A stretch of DNA of 40,243 bases from an uncultured Prevotellaceae bacterium. GTDB taxonomy: Bacteria; Bacteroidota; Bacteroidia; Bacteroidales; Muribaculaceae. The notes under the pieces are model-generated. The model had not been told where the DNA came from, searched no databases, and saw only the letters and a program-made list of their open reading frames with translations. The translations under genes and the position numbers were made by a program. Where the stretch lies: assembly GCA_947169265.1 (NCBI GenBank), contig CAMVPC010000026.1, positions 1 through 40,243 of the forward strand, written 5' to 3'. This document shows, piece by piece, positions 17,831-26,124 of this stretch (the first letter of the stretch is position 1; each line of letters begins with the position of its first letter).

Positions 17831-19009
17831 ATGAAGATTGCGGTCCTCTTTGAGGGAAATATTGACAATAGGTTGGGCGTGTTTAACGCTGTGGTGAACC
17901 GCGCCAAGCACCTGGCTCTGGCCGAGCCCGGGTGGCAGATTGACGTGTTTATGGTGCAGGTTTACGACGGTGCTGTCGTGCGACGCTTGCGCCGCAGCCG
18001 TGTGCCTGTCGCACGCCCGGCGACCGTCGAGGCCGACGGGGTGACCATCAACGTGCTGTGGTTCAAGCGATCCTTGCTCGACTCGCTGGGCCACAAGCTG
18101 TTTCATCGCCGCCCGCGCCGCTTTATCACATGGCTCAAGTCGCGGGCATCGCGTTTTGCCGGTTACGACCTCATCTCGAGCCACGACCGTGTGGCGGCGC
18201 AAATAGGGGCGCAAGTGGCGCGCGAGCGTGGCGTGCCGCATTGCGTCACGTGGCATGGCGCCAGCATCTACACCGACCCGCCGCGCGACGCCATGCTGCG
18301 CGAAATCACCGTGGAACTGCTGCGCGGCGCTACGAGCAACTTTTTCGTGTCGCAGGGACTGGAACGCCTGGCACGCGAGCTGGCCGGCGACATTCGTGCC
18401 CACGTGCTCTATAACGGAGCCTCGGCCGCCTTTTGCCGCATGGACGAGGCGACACGCGCGTCGCTGCGCGAGCGCTACGGCGTGCCTGCCGGTCACAAGG
18501 TGGTGGCGTTCGTCGGGCGTCACGAGCCGGTGAAGAACGTGATGTGGCTGCCCGAGATTTACGACCGCGTCAGGCACGGCTACAAGGAGGGCGCGGTGAC
18601 TTTTTGGAGCGTGGGCGACGGATGGCAACGGCCCGCCGTGGAACAGGCTATGCGAGAGCGTGGCGTGGAATGCCGCTTTTGGGGACTTGTGCCACCCGAG
18701 GAGATTCCGTCGATGCTCAACTGCGTGGATGTGCTCGTGTTGCCCAGTTCGCTCGAGGGATTGCCGCTGGTGTTGCTTGAGGCTATGCAATGCGGCGCGC
18801 TGGCCGTGTCGAGCGATGTGGTGGGCTGCCCCGAGGCTGTGGGTCGCGAGAACGCCTTCGATGTGCACGACCCGCACTTCAACGAACTCCTTGCCGCCCG
18901 CGCCGTGCTCATGCTCGAGGGCCGCGTCGCGCAAACCATTCCCGCCACCATGAATTGGCCCGCCACAGCCGCGCGCGAGGCCGCCATCTATCACGAGTTG
19001 ACAAATTGA
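17831..19009 (+). CDS. GT4-family glycosyltransferase
   Basis: This 392-residue protein is a GT-B fold glycosyltransferase. The C-terminal half shows VVAFVGRHEPVKNVMWLPEI and then LPSSLEGLPLVLLEAMQCG, the E-x7-E donor-binding motif of GT4. The N-terminal half begins with MKIAVLFEGNIDNRLGVFN, followed by the SSHDRVAAQIGAQVA segment. It would transfer a sugar from a nucleotide donor to a lipid-linked or surface polysaccharide. No glycan cluster surrounds it, so the acceptor is not apparent. The local sequence is GC-rich like the core genome. Confidence 0.85.
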   Translation: MKIAVLFEGNIDNRLGVFNAVVNRAKHLALAEPGWQIDVFMVQVYDGAVVRRLRRSRVPVARPATVEADGVTINVLWFKRSLLDSLGHKLFHRRPRRFITWLKSRASRFAGYDLISSHDRVAAQIGAQVARERGVPHCVTWHGASIYTDPPRDAMLREITVELLRGATSNFFVSQGLERLARELAGDIRAHVLYNGASAAFCRMDEATRASLRERYGVPAGHKVVAFVGRHEPVKNVMWLPEIYDRVRHGYKEGAVTFWSVGDGWQRPAVEQAMRERGVECRFWGLVPPEEIPSMLNCVDVLVLPSSLEGLPLVLLEAMQCGALAVSSDVVGCPEAVGRENAFDVHDPHFNELLAARAVLMLEGRVAQTIPATMNWPATAAREAAIYHELTN

Positions 19010-19033
19010 CTGCCTGAAAGCGAAAGACGATGG

Positions 19034-19050
19034 CCAATTGCCAATTGCCA
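19034..19050 (+). repeat. Seven-base tandem repeat CCAATTG
   Basis: CCAATTG occurs twice in tandem with a third partial copy. It lies about 25 bases after the GT4 stop codon and supplies the ATTG that serves as the -33 box of the next promoter. Confidence 0.7.
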
Positions 19051-19067
19051 AAAAAGTGCTAACTTTG
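19037..19067 (+). promoter_or_regulatory. Promoter of the CCA-adding/alkyltransferase gene
   Basis: ATTG (19037-19040), a 19-base spacer and TAACTTTG (19060-19067) match the Bacteroidetes pattern. Transcription would begin near 19074, 17 bases before the ATG. The -33 half lies inside the CCAATTG tandem repeat. Confidence 0.65.
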
Positions 19068-19090
19068 CAGTCCCAAAAAGAGAAAAGTCA

Positions 19091-21010
19091 ATGAACTTAA
19101 GCCAATATATTGACAAGGATATCTTTCGCCTTGTGGGCGAAGTGGCCGACGGCATGCACCGCGAATGCTATGTCGTGGGCGGCTATGTGCGCGATATTTT
19201 CCTCGGGCGCAAGAACGACGACATGGATTTTGTGACCGTGGGTAGCGGCATCGAGGTGGCGCGTGAGGTGGCCCGGCGATTGGGGCGCAAGCGTGCCCAT
19301 CTGTCCTTTTTCAAGACCTATGGTACGGCACAGGTCAAGACAGCCGGACTCGAGCTCGAGTTTGTGGGCGCGCGACGTGAAAGTTACCGCCGCGAGAGCC
19401 GAAATCCCATCGTGGAGGACGGCACGCTGGCCGACGACCAGCTGCGGCGCGATTTCACCATCAACGCGATGGCTATATGCCTCAACCGCGAGCGCTGGGG
19501 CGAGCTGCTCGACCCGTTCGACGGGCTGGGCGACATAGGGCGCAAGCTCATCGTCACGCCGCGCGACCCCAATGTGACCTTCAGCGACGACCCGCTGCGC
19601 ATGATGCGCGCCGTGCGTTTCGCCACGCAGCTGGGCTTTGATATCGCCCCTGTGACGTTCGAAGCTATCAAGCGCAATGCCTCGCGCCTGAAGATTATCA
19701 CCCACGAGCGCATCGCCACCGAGCTGATGAAGATTATGCGTTCGCCCGTGCCGTCACGCGGCATTCAGTACCTCGACCAGACCGGCTTGTTGCCCTTGAT
19801 TTGCCCCGAACTCTCTAACCTCAAGGGCGTGAAGGTGGTTAACGGGCGTGGCCACAAGGATAACTTCAAGCACACCATGCAGGTGCTTGACACGGTGGCT
19901 CGCGAGAGCAACAACGAGTGGCTGCGGTGGGCCGCGCTTTTCCACGACATCGGCAAGCCGGTGACGCAGCACTGGGACGACCGCCAAGGATGGACGTTCC
20001 GCAACCACAACTTTGTGGGTGAGAAAATGGTGCCGCGCATTTTCGCCCGCCTGCGTCTGCCGCTGGGCGAGCCCATGAAATATGTCAAAAAACTGGTGGG
20101 CCTGCACATGCGCCCCATCGCCCTTGTCGAAGACATCGTCACCGACAGCGCCGTGCGCCGCATGCTCTTCGAGGCCGGCGACGATATCGACGACCTGATG
20201 ACGCTGTGCAAGGCCGACATCACGAGCAAGAACGAGGATAAGGTGAAGCGATTCCGTGAGAATTTCGACCTTGTCAAGCAAAAACTCGTTGATATTGAGG
20301 AGAAAGACCGCGTGCGCAATTTCCAGCCACCCGTCGACGGAGAGGAGATAATGGAGATATTCGCCCTGCCGCCATCGCGACCCGTGGGCGTTATCAAAGA
20401 CGCCATCAAGGACGCCATTCTCGACGGCGTGATTGCCAACGACTATGCCCAGGCCTACGGATTCATGATGGAAAAGGCCCGCGAGCTGAGTATCGTGCCG
20501 GCCGAGGCCGATGCGATGCGCACCCTCGTAGTGCCCTCGCCGCTGGGACCGCTCACGGTGGCCGCCTCGCCGTGGGGCGTGACTTTTGTGTCGGCGGCCG
20601 ACAATGCGCGCGAAGAGCTTGAGCGTGTGGCCAAGCGATTCAAAATGCGCATTGTGGAAGGCGAGAACGCGTTGCTGCGGCACGCTGTGGCGCAGCTCAG
20701 CGAATATTTCGCGGGCACACGAGCCACGTTCTCCTTGCCTGTGTGTCGACAGGGTACCGAATTCCAAGAGAAGGTGTGGCGCGCGCTCAGCGAGATAGCG
20801 CCGGGCACTACCATTACTTATGCCGAGTTGGCTCGACGGGTGGGCAATCCTCGTGCCGCGCGGGCAGTGGCCCAAGCGTGCCATGCCAATCCTGTGGCCA
20901 TCGTGGTGCCGTGTCACCGTGTGGTGGCCGGCGACGGCACCCTCGGCGGGTATGCCGGCGGTGTGGACCGCAAGCGCCGGTTGCTCGACTTAGAGCGCAT
21001 CAAGCTTTGA
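19091..21010 (+). CDS. Fusion: CCA tRNA nucleotidyltransferase with HD domain, joined to O6-alkylguanine-DNA alkyltransferase
   Basis: This 639-residue protein joins two enzymes. Residues 1 to about 470 are a class II CCA-adding/poly(A) polymerase: VVGGYVRD (28-35), catalytic DMD (D44, D46), RRDFTINAMA, DDPLRMMRAVRFATQLGF, then an HD domain with LFHDIGKP (H285, D286). Residues about 476-639 are a complete alkyltransferase of the Ogt/MGMT family: FQEKVWRALSEIAPG, a recognition-helix segment GNPRAARAVA with its Arg, and active-site PCHRV with acceptor Cys608, then GGYAGG. The join is only a few residues long, and M476 looks like a former start codon, so loss of a stop codon between neighbouring genes is likely. 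The first part would repair tRNA 3' ends; the second would reverse alkyl damage on guanine. Most relatives of either part stand alone. Confidence 0.9.
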   Translation: MNLSQYIDKDIFRLVGEVADGMHRECYVVGGYVRDIFLGRKNDDMDFVTVGSGIEVAREVARRLGRKRAHLSFFKTYGTAQVKTAGLELEFVGARRESYRRESRNPIVEDGTLADDQLRRDFTINAMAICLNRERWGELLDPFDGLGDIGRKLIVTPRDPNVTFSDDPLRMMRAVRFATQLGFDIAPVTFEAIKRNASRLKIITHERIATELMKIMRSPVPSRGIQYLDQTGLLPLICPELSNLKGVKVVNGRGHKDNFKHTMQVLDTVARESNNEWLRWAALFHDIGKPVTQHWDDRQGWTFRNHNFVGEKMVPRIFARLRLPLGEPMKYVKKLVGLHMRPIALVEDIVTDSAVRRMLFEAGDDIDDLMTLCKADITSKNEDKVKRFRENFDLVKQKLVDIEEKDRVRNFQPPVDGEEIMEIFALPPSRPVGVIKDAIKDAILDGVIANDYAQAYGFMMEKARELSIVPAEADAMRTLVVPSPLGPLTVAASPWGVTFVSAADNAREELERVAKRFKMRIVEGENALLRHAVAQLSEYFAGTRATFSLPVCRQGTEFQEKVWRALSEIAPGTTITYAELARRVGNPRAARAVAQACHANPVAIVVPCHRVVAGDGTLGGYAGGVDRKRRLLDLERIKL

Positions 21011-21031
21011 GCATCGAGCTGTGAGCTTTGT
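21008..21031 (+). repeat. Seven-base array at the fusion-gene stop codon
   Basis: The TGA stop codon opens TGAGCAT, CGAGCTG and TGAGCTT, followed by TG. It is the third instance of a TGAGCTN array starting at a stop codon in this window. Confidence 0.7.
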
Positions 21032-21098
21032 TTTAATGCGAAATAAGCGAATTTCGCGAATTAATTATTCGCTCCATTTTTCTTGAAGAATGTTGTCT

Positions 21099-21758
21099 CT
21101 ACCGCGGCATGAAGCGGGCGATGTGCGAGGAACGGAACACCCAGCAGGTGTTCAACTCCATGTCGTGACGCATGCGGCTTTCGTTGGGCGTGAGGTAGCC
21201 TAATCCGGCCGGCATCTCAAATGTGTCGCGGCCCATGGCCAGCAGGCCGTAAACCTTGCCGTCACGGTAGATGGGGCAACCGCTGGCACCATGCGTGATG
21301 CGGTCGGCGGTGGCGATTCTGAAATAGGCCTCGTCATGGACGTCATCTCCAAGCACAAGGCACGAAGTGGTGACTTGCAGCAACTGGTGCCGCGGGCGTT
21401 GCCAGCCGGTGATGGTGAGTTCCTCGTGGGGGACCACTTCATCGGAGGCCAGCGAGAGGGAACTGCGGATGCCTTGCATGGGATAGATGGCCACATCAAA
21501 TCCCGTGAAGTCGTCGATGGGCACTTGTCCGGCAATCCACTGGTCGTGGCTCAGGCACACGAGTTCGCCGCCAAGCGCGACATAGCAGTCTTGGTCATAG
21601 GCGAGCACGTGGCCGGCAGTGATAAGATAGTTGTCGATAATGAACGACGAACCTGCCCACGAGCGGTCGCCCAGCGCGTTCCTGAACACGGGCACCACGG
21701 CTTCGGTGATGTCGTGAGGCGACAGGCTCTCCCAGTTTACTTGCGGCGTGCCCACCAC
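21099..21758 (-). CDS. Trypsin-like serine protease, cytoplasmic
   Basis: This 219-residue protein has a chymotrypsin-fold protease domain with the triad in order: LITAGHVL (His50), GFDVAIY (Asp88) and HGASGCPIY (Ser159 with its oxyanion glycine). It lacks a signal peptide and membrane helix, unusual for this fold, and should act in the cytoplasm. A PDZ domain is absent. The gene overlaps the upstream 97-residue gene by 22 bases and is probably translated with it, ending the YtxH/YqjE-like operon. The nearest families are the trypsin-like peptidases of Bacteroidetes. Substrates are unknown. Confidence 0.8.
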   Translation of the reverse strand: MVGTPQVNWESLSPHDITEAVVPVFRNALGDRSWAGSSFIIDNYLITAGHVLAYDQDCYVALGGELVCLSHDQWIAGQVPIDDFTGFDVAIYPMQGIRSSLSLASDEVVPHEELTITGWQRPRHQLLQVTTSCLVLGDDVHDEAYFRIATADRITHGASGCPIYRDGKVYGLLAMGRDTFEMPAGLGYLTPNESRMRHDMELNTCWVFRSSHIARFMPR

Positions 21759-22030
21759 TTGAGCAGCATGCGAACGGCTTTAAAGCCCAAGAAGGCGTAG
21801 TCGGCCTTGTTGAGTCTCGCCACTTCTTTGTTGTTAAACAAGAGGCCGCGAACACCGTGACGCGAGGCGCGTTGTTGTACCGCGCTCATCTCGCTCGAGA
21901 GTTTTACGCGAGCCAACTCGCGCTTGATGAGCGCTTTAGCGCGACGGCGGCGCAGCTCGTCGATGGTATAGCCTTTCCACTGGGGTTGAGGCGTGGAAGT
22001 TACCGCCGGTTCAATAGCTTCATTCTTCAT
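21737..22030 (-). CDS. Small basic protein, YqjK-like position
   Basis: A 97-residue basic protein with an amphipathic helical middle rich in Arg and Lys (IDELRRRRAKALIKRELARV) and a hydrophobic/basic C-terminus (LGFKAVRMLLKWWARRK) that could touch the membrane. It overlaps the upstream membrane gene by 11 bases and the downstream protease gene by 22, so translation is coupled. The order YtxH/YqjD-like, YqjE-like, small basic protein matches the yqjD-yqjE-yqjK arrangement of enterobacteria, where the products are membrane-associated stress proteins. That similarity is by layout, not clear sequence identity. Confidence 0.7.
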   Translation of the reverse strand: MKNEAIEPAVTSTPQPQWKGYTIDELRRRRAKALIKRELARVKLSSEMSAVQQRASRHGVRGLLFNNKEVARLNKADYAFLGFKAVRMLLKWWARRK

Positions 22031-22367
22031 CGCGCGATAGGAATAGTTTGGTGATGCTACGCGTCACCGGGTTAATGATAAGGGTTTTGCGGTAGCCATA
22101 GAAAATGAGCGCCAGCACTACAAGCGCGGCCACCACGATAGCCGTGGCGGCGGCCACGCTGCCGGTGGCGGCGGTAAGCCAGTGGAGGCACGCCCAGGCG
22201 AGGCAAAACACCACGCAAGCCGCCAGAATGGCGACGACGGCGATAATGGCCACCCACGAGAGCATCACCGACGCTTTCTCGGCGACATCGAGGCGCGTAT
22301 ATTCAACTTCGGTCTTGAGCTCGTCTTTCGCGCTCTGCCACAGCTGACCATAGTTCATCTCGTCCAT
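22020..22367 (-). CDS. Phage-holin-superfamily membrane protein, YqjE-like
   Basis: A 115-residue protein with an N-terminal helix (WQSAKDELKTEVEYTRLDVA), two membrane helices (about 35-60 and 67-90) and a charged C-terminus. It matches the putative holin-like/YqjE group despite the phage name: these are chromosomal inner-membrane proteins of unknown role. The ATG at 22367 (MDEMNYGQLW) was preferred to an upstream in-frame start, and MNYGQLW at 22358 is possible. Its end overlaps the next gene by 11 bases. Confidence 0.75.
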   Translation of the reverse strand: MDEMNYGQLWQSAKDELKTEVEYTRLDVAEKASVMLSWVAIIAVVAILAACVVFCLAWACLHWLTAATGSVAAATAIVVAALVVLALIFYGYRKTLIINPVTRSITKLFLSRDEE

Positions 22368-22472
22368 GTGATAAAATCTTTGAGGAAATGGCACACCAAA
22401 ATCGCGCGCACGTCAAGGGGGCGTCGCCACGCGATTTTGGCGGTTGTTGTTAAATGCCCGTTGATGAACGGT

Positions 22473-22670
22473 TTACTGGTCGATTTGCGCGCTAATTTGG
22501 TTCACGAGTTGTTCTACCTCGTCGTCGCTGAAATCGATACCTTTTTTCTTGAGCAATTCCTTGATGCGGGTGCGAAGGTCTTTACCGCTCTCGGGAGCGA
22601 ACAGCAACGCGGCACCGGCGCCCAGGATAGCACCGCCGATGAAGGCATATAAAAGACTGAGTTGTTTCAT
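22473..22670 (-). CDS. YtxH domain protein
   Basis: A 65-residue protein with one glycine-rich membrane helix (AFIGGAILGAGAALLFAPESG) followed by a basic amphipathic helix and an acidic end. This is the YtxH/YqjD-like layout, implicated in stress response and ribosome or membrane association. It is a paralogue of the gene at 22721-22921, both sharing LLFAP then RxKIxExLxKxGI and DDL/DDE segments. Both probably belong to the operon with the YqjE-like gene. Confidence 0.8.
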   Translation of the reverse strand: MKQLSLLYAFIGGAILGAGAALLFAPESGKDLRTRIKELLKKKGIDFSDDEVEQLVNQISAQIDQ

Positions 22671-22720
22671 TTTAGCTTAGTTTTAATAGTGAAAAACCAA
22701 ATTAAAAACAAGGGGGGGGA

Positions 22721-22921
22721 TTACTCCTCTTTAATCTCGTTGGAGAGCTCGTCGATAAGATCGTCCATCTCCTCGCCCTTGAGCTTGATGCCGTTCTTGC
22801 GAAGGATTTCGGCGATTTTGTTACGGGTGTCGGTACCCTTAGCCGGAGCAAAGAGCAGACCCACGGCAGCACCGGCGAGAGCGCCGCTGAGCACAGCCAG
22901 AATGATGTGGATAGGTTTCAT
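22721..22921 (-). CDS. YtxH domain protein, second copy
   Basis: A 66-residue paralogue of the preceding small protein, with a membrane helix (AVLSGALAGAAVGLLFAPAKG) and a charged helical tail. The ATG at 22921 (MKPIHI) is preferred over a TTG two codons upstream. It is first in the minus-strand operon. A run of eight G residues (plus strand, 22712-22719) lies just after its stop codon. Confidence 0.8.
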   Translation of the reverse strand: MKPIHIILAVLSGALAGAAVGLLFAPAKGTDTRNKIAEILRKNGIKLKGEEMDDLIDELSNEIKEE

Positions 22922-23065
22922 AATCAAGTGAAGATGTTTTTAAAAGGTGAATGATGTTTGTTCTAATTGTGCAAAGTAAAACAAATTCGCGCAATCGTCA
23001 AAATTTTCGTGCCAAAAAAATCTATTTCCCGCCCGCAAAAAAACGGCCCGCTACCCACGAAGTCG

Positions 23066-24559
23066 CTAATTTTGTGTGGACGACTTGGTGTAGAGGTGGT
23101 AGGCGGGGTGGGCAGCCGGCGGTGTGAGGCAGCGGTAGCCGTAGCGCGTGAGCATGGGGTCGAGGGCGTCGTGGTTGCGCGCGTGGATAATGACAAAGTG
23201 GGGGCGACGCTCCATGATGGCGCGACTCTGGTCTTGCGCCATCTCGCGCGTGGCGCCGAATTGTGTAGCCCAATATCGGCAGGCCGGCAAGGCCCGAGCC
23301 TGTGTGCCGAATCCCACATCGGCCGCCCACCAGTAGAGGATGCGTGGTTTGTCAAGTGTGCTTATTTCGCCGGCGATGAATTCATATTCCCGACGGCTCT
23401 CGCTGTCCATGGTGTAGTAGTTGGCGCGTGGCTGGCTACCGTTGAAATTCTGGTCCCACGCCATGTAGACGGCGCCGCATGTCGCCAGCGTGAGCACGAC
23501 GAGCGCCATTATCGGCTTGCCGGCGGCGTGGGTGGCCGGCCATCGCGCGACGGCGATAAGGAAAAACACGAAGGTAAACGCGCACGGCAGGTAGTGATGG
23601 GCCTGGCGCAGCAGTGGCGACATCACCAGCCCGAAGGCGCACAAGGCGAGGAACGGGAAAGCGCGGTAACGTCTCACTACCCTTGCCATGAGCAACGTGC
23701 CCAACAGGCACAGCGCGAAATAGAGCTTCGCCATGCGGCTCATGGCGCGCAAGGAACTCCACAGGCCGGCGAGATACCCCTCGCCAGCGTGCGCTTTGCC
23801 CTGGCGCGTGGTGGCGAATGTGTTCATCACATACTCGCGCCAGCAGTCGTCGAGACAGCCCTGTAAGGCGAGGATAACCATAAATGGCAACGCGACCAGC
23901 CCCGCTCCCGCCAGCAGGCCGACCAAGCTGCGCAATGTGGCCGCCGTGCCGCCATGGCGCGCGGCATGCCACAGCAGGGCGGCGGGGAAGACGAGGGCCA
24001 TGGCTGCGATGTTGAATTTGATAAGTGCCACCGCCATGACCGCGGCGCCCACGGCCCACGCGGCGCGGCGCGAGCGAGTGTGGCCGGCATAGAGCACCCG
24101 GCAGGTGACATAGAGGCAGCACATGATGGGCAGGTGACAAAAATCCTCGGCGCGAATCTCGTTGAAAAAGAGAGGATTGAACCAAGCCCACGTCATGAGC
24201 ACGCTCACCGCGAGCGCCCACAGGCGACGAGCCACAAAGAGGCGGGCCGTGAGATATACGAGCATATAAGTGAACACATAGCACATCCATGTGAGCCAAA
24301 ACACGCCGCCATAGTCGTGCGGACTAAGCAGGTACCCTATCGCGTAGATGGCCCACAGCAAAGGGCCCTTGGAGTCGCTGAAATCCACATAAGGCACCAA
24401 GCCGCTGGCCCAGGCACGGCCGCAAGTGAGGAACCAGCCCGAGTCGTACCGGTCGTTGAGGGTGTGCAGGCACGAGTCGGGGGAGACGAAAACCAAAATG
24501 ACCCACACAACCAAGGCCAACCCCACAAAAACGAATGGTTCTTTAGCGAGACGGCGCAT
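23066..24559 (-). CDS. ArnT/PMT-like membrane glycosyltransferase (GT-C)
   Basis: A 497-residue integral membrane protein with about ten to twelve hydrophobic helices and a soluble C-terminal domain. The first outside loop has the acidic signature of GT-C enzymes, RYDSGWFLTCGRAWASGL (D39) then PYVDFSDSKGPLLW (D59, D62), seen in ArnT and related lipid-linked sugar transferases. It would move a sugar from a polyprenyl-phosphate carrier to a lipid, protein or glycan on the periplasmic side. The gene starts 25 bases after the nhaD stop, so the two may be co-transcribed. Substrate unknown. Confidence 0.8.
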   Translation of the reverse strand: MRRLAKEPFVFVGLALVVWVILVFVSPDSCLHTLNDRYDSGWFLTCGRAWASGLVPYVDFSDSKGPLLWAIYAIGYLLSPHDYGGVFWLTWMCYVFTYMLVYLTARLFVARRLWALAVSVLMTWAWFNPLFFNEIRAEDFCHLPIMCCLYVTCRVLYAGHTRSRRAAWAVGAAVMAVALIKFNIAAMALVFPAALLWHAARHGGTAATLRSLVGLLAGAGLVALPFMVILALQGCLDDCWREYVMNTFATTRQGKAHAGEGYLAGLWSSLRAMSRMAKLYFALCLLGTLLMARVVRRYRAFPFLALCAFGLVMSPLLRQAHHYLPCAFTFVFFLIAVARWPATHAAGKPIMALVVLTLATCGAVYMAWDQNFNGSQPRANYYTMDSESRREYEFIAGEISTLDKPRILYWWAADVGFGTQARALPACRYWATQFGATREMAQDQSRAIMERRPHFVIIHARNHDALDPMLTRYGYRCLTPPAAHPAYHLYTKSSTQN

Positions 24560-24584
24560 GGATGGCGGTGGCGGCGCAGGGCCG

Positions 24585-25910
24585 TCAGAAGATAAACGGC
24601 AAGAAGCTCTCCACCCAGATGACCGCGATGCCGGCGATGTAGCCGGCCAGGGCGATGAGGGTGATTTTCTTCAAATACCAGATGAACGGGATTTTCTCGA
24701 TGCCCATGGCCACGACACCGGCTGCCGAACCGATAATGAGCAGGCTGCCGCCCACACCCGCCGTGAACGTGAGCAAGTGCCAGAACAGGCCGTCCTCGAC
24801 AAAATAGGCCAAATAGGCCGGGTCGCCCGTCATGGTGCCCAAGTCGAACATCTTGATGCACGCGGCCACCAGCGGCACATTGTCGACGATACTCGAAAGC
24901 ACGCCGATGAGCGACGCTATCGTGTAAGGCTCGTGAATACCGTCGTTCATGCCTTGAGCCACGGCGCCAAGAATACCGGCTTCTTTAAGCGCGCTCACGC
25001 TCATGAGGATACCCAGGAAGAAGAGGATGGTGCTCATGTCGATGTTGCGCATGGCGTGGTGCACGCGTCCGCCCAGCTTGGGATCGATGTGTTTTTGCGC
25101 GATAATGACCTCGGTCACCAGCCAAATGATGCCCAGCGACACCATCATGCCCATGTAAGGCGGCAGGTGGGTGGCCGACTTGAATACCGGCACAAACAGC
25201 AGGCCGCCCACGCCCAGGATGAGGATGGCCTTGCTCACACCCGGATATTCGCTGGCGATTTGCTGCGGACCGTGGTCGGGGTTTTGGCGCGGCTTGTCGA
25301 CGGGTTCCTTTTTAATCCACCGCGAGGCGATGGCGGTGGGTACTATCATCGACACGAGGCTGGGAACCAGTAGGTTAACGATAAGGTCCATCGTGGTCAC
25401 CTTGTCGGTCATCCACAGCATGATGGTGGTCACGTCGCCAATGGGCGACCATGCGCCGCCGGCGTTGGCCGCCAGCACGATCACGCCGGCAAAGAGCCAT
25501 CGTTCGCGCTGCTCGGGCAATATGCGGCGAATCATCATCACCATGATTATGGTGGTGGTCATGTTGTCGAGCACGGCACTCATGAAGAACGTGACGAAGC
25601 TCAATATCCACAGCAAGTGGCGCTTGTTGCGGGCGTGGATGCGCTCGGTGATGAAACTGAAGCCGCCGTAGCGGTCGATGTGCTCCACAATGGTCATAGC
25701 TCCAATGAGGAAGAACAAAATCTCGGCAGTGTCGCCAAGTTCCATTTTCAGCTGTTCGGCCAGACCGGCGGGGTGGGCTATTATCGAATAGATGCACCAC
25801 AAGATGCCGCACATCATCAGGGCGAAAGTGGCTTTGTTCACTTTGAGCGGGTGCTCAAGGGCAATCATGAGGTAACCCACCACAAAGATGATTATCATTG
25901 AAGCAATCAT
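24585..25910 (-). CDS. nhaD: Na+/H+ antiporter, NhaD family
   Basis: A 441-residue integral membrane protein of the ion-transporter superfamily that would export sodium in exchange for protons. Two halves with inverted-repeat character each contain an acidic/Asn ion-site motif: SAVLDNMTTT (D115, N116) and SSIVDNVPLV (D343, N344). Between them a charged cytoplasmic loop (about 198-222) separates the halves. Length and motifs match bacterial NhaD. A well-formed promoter lies at 25991-26022. Confidence 0.9.
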   Translation of the reverse strand: MIASMIIIFVVGYLMIALEHPLKVNKATFALMMCGILWCIYSIIAHPAGLAEQLKMELGDTAEILFFLIGAMTIVEHIDRYGGFSFITERIHARNKRHLLWILSFVTFFMSAVLDNMTTTIIMVMMIRRILPEQRERWLFAGVIVLAANAGGAWSPIGDVTTIMLWMTDKVTTMDLIVNLLVPSLVSMIVPTAIASRWIKKEPVDKPRQNPDHGPQQIASEYPGVSKAILILGVGGLLFVPVFKSATHLPPYMGMMVSLGIIWLVTEVIIAQKHIDPKLGGRVHHAMRNIDMSTILFFLGILMSVSALKEAGILGAVAQGMNDGIHEPYTIASLIGVLSSIVDNVPLVAACIKMFDLGTMTGDPAYLAYFVEDGLFWHLLTFTAGVGGSLLIIGSAAGVVAMGIEKIPFIWYLKKITLIALAGYIAGIAVIWVESFLPFIF

Positions 25911-25990
25911 TGTCTTTAAGGATTCAAGTTAAGAACTTGTGAATTAGTCTAAAATGTTAATAGTTGTTTAAGATGCTACATAAAACCGTG

Positions 25991-26022
25991 CAAAGTTAAC
26001 TTTTTTTTTAATCGAGCGCAAT
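25991..26022 (-). promoter_or_regulatory. nhaD promoter
   Basis: On the minus strand ATTG (26022-26019), a 20-base spacer and TAACTTTG (25998-25991) match the Bacteroidetes pattern. Transcription would start near 25984, leaving a leader of about 75 bases. Confidence 0.6.
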
Positions 26023-26037
26023 AAAAGCCCACTTTTT

Positions 26038-26071
26038 TTTGAAACACTATAAAAGTATTTGCCTATTTTTG
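26038..26071 (+). promoter_or_regulatory. Promoter of the TPR gene
   Basis: TTTG (26038-26041) and TATTTTTG (26064-26071) match the Bacteroidetes elements, with a 22-base spacer slightly longer than usual. It is back to back with the nhaD promoter. Confidence 0.45.
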
Positions 26072-26124
26072 CATCAAAATTGCTGTAATAATCTGATAAA
26101 TGCAATTTCAGGTTTTAGAAAAGA

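Noticed and set aside
22712-22719. Run of eight G as a phase-variation tract
   Set aside because: It lies just after a stop codon and outside a promoter, so slippage would not change a protein. A seven-G run at 36334-36340 is likewise past a stop.
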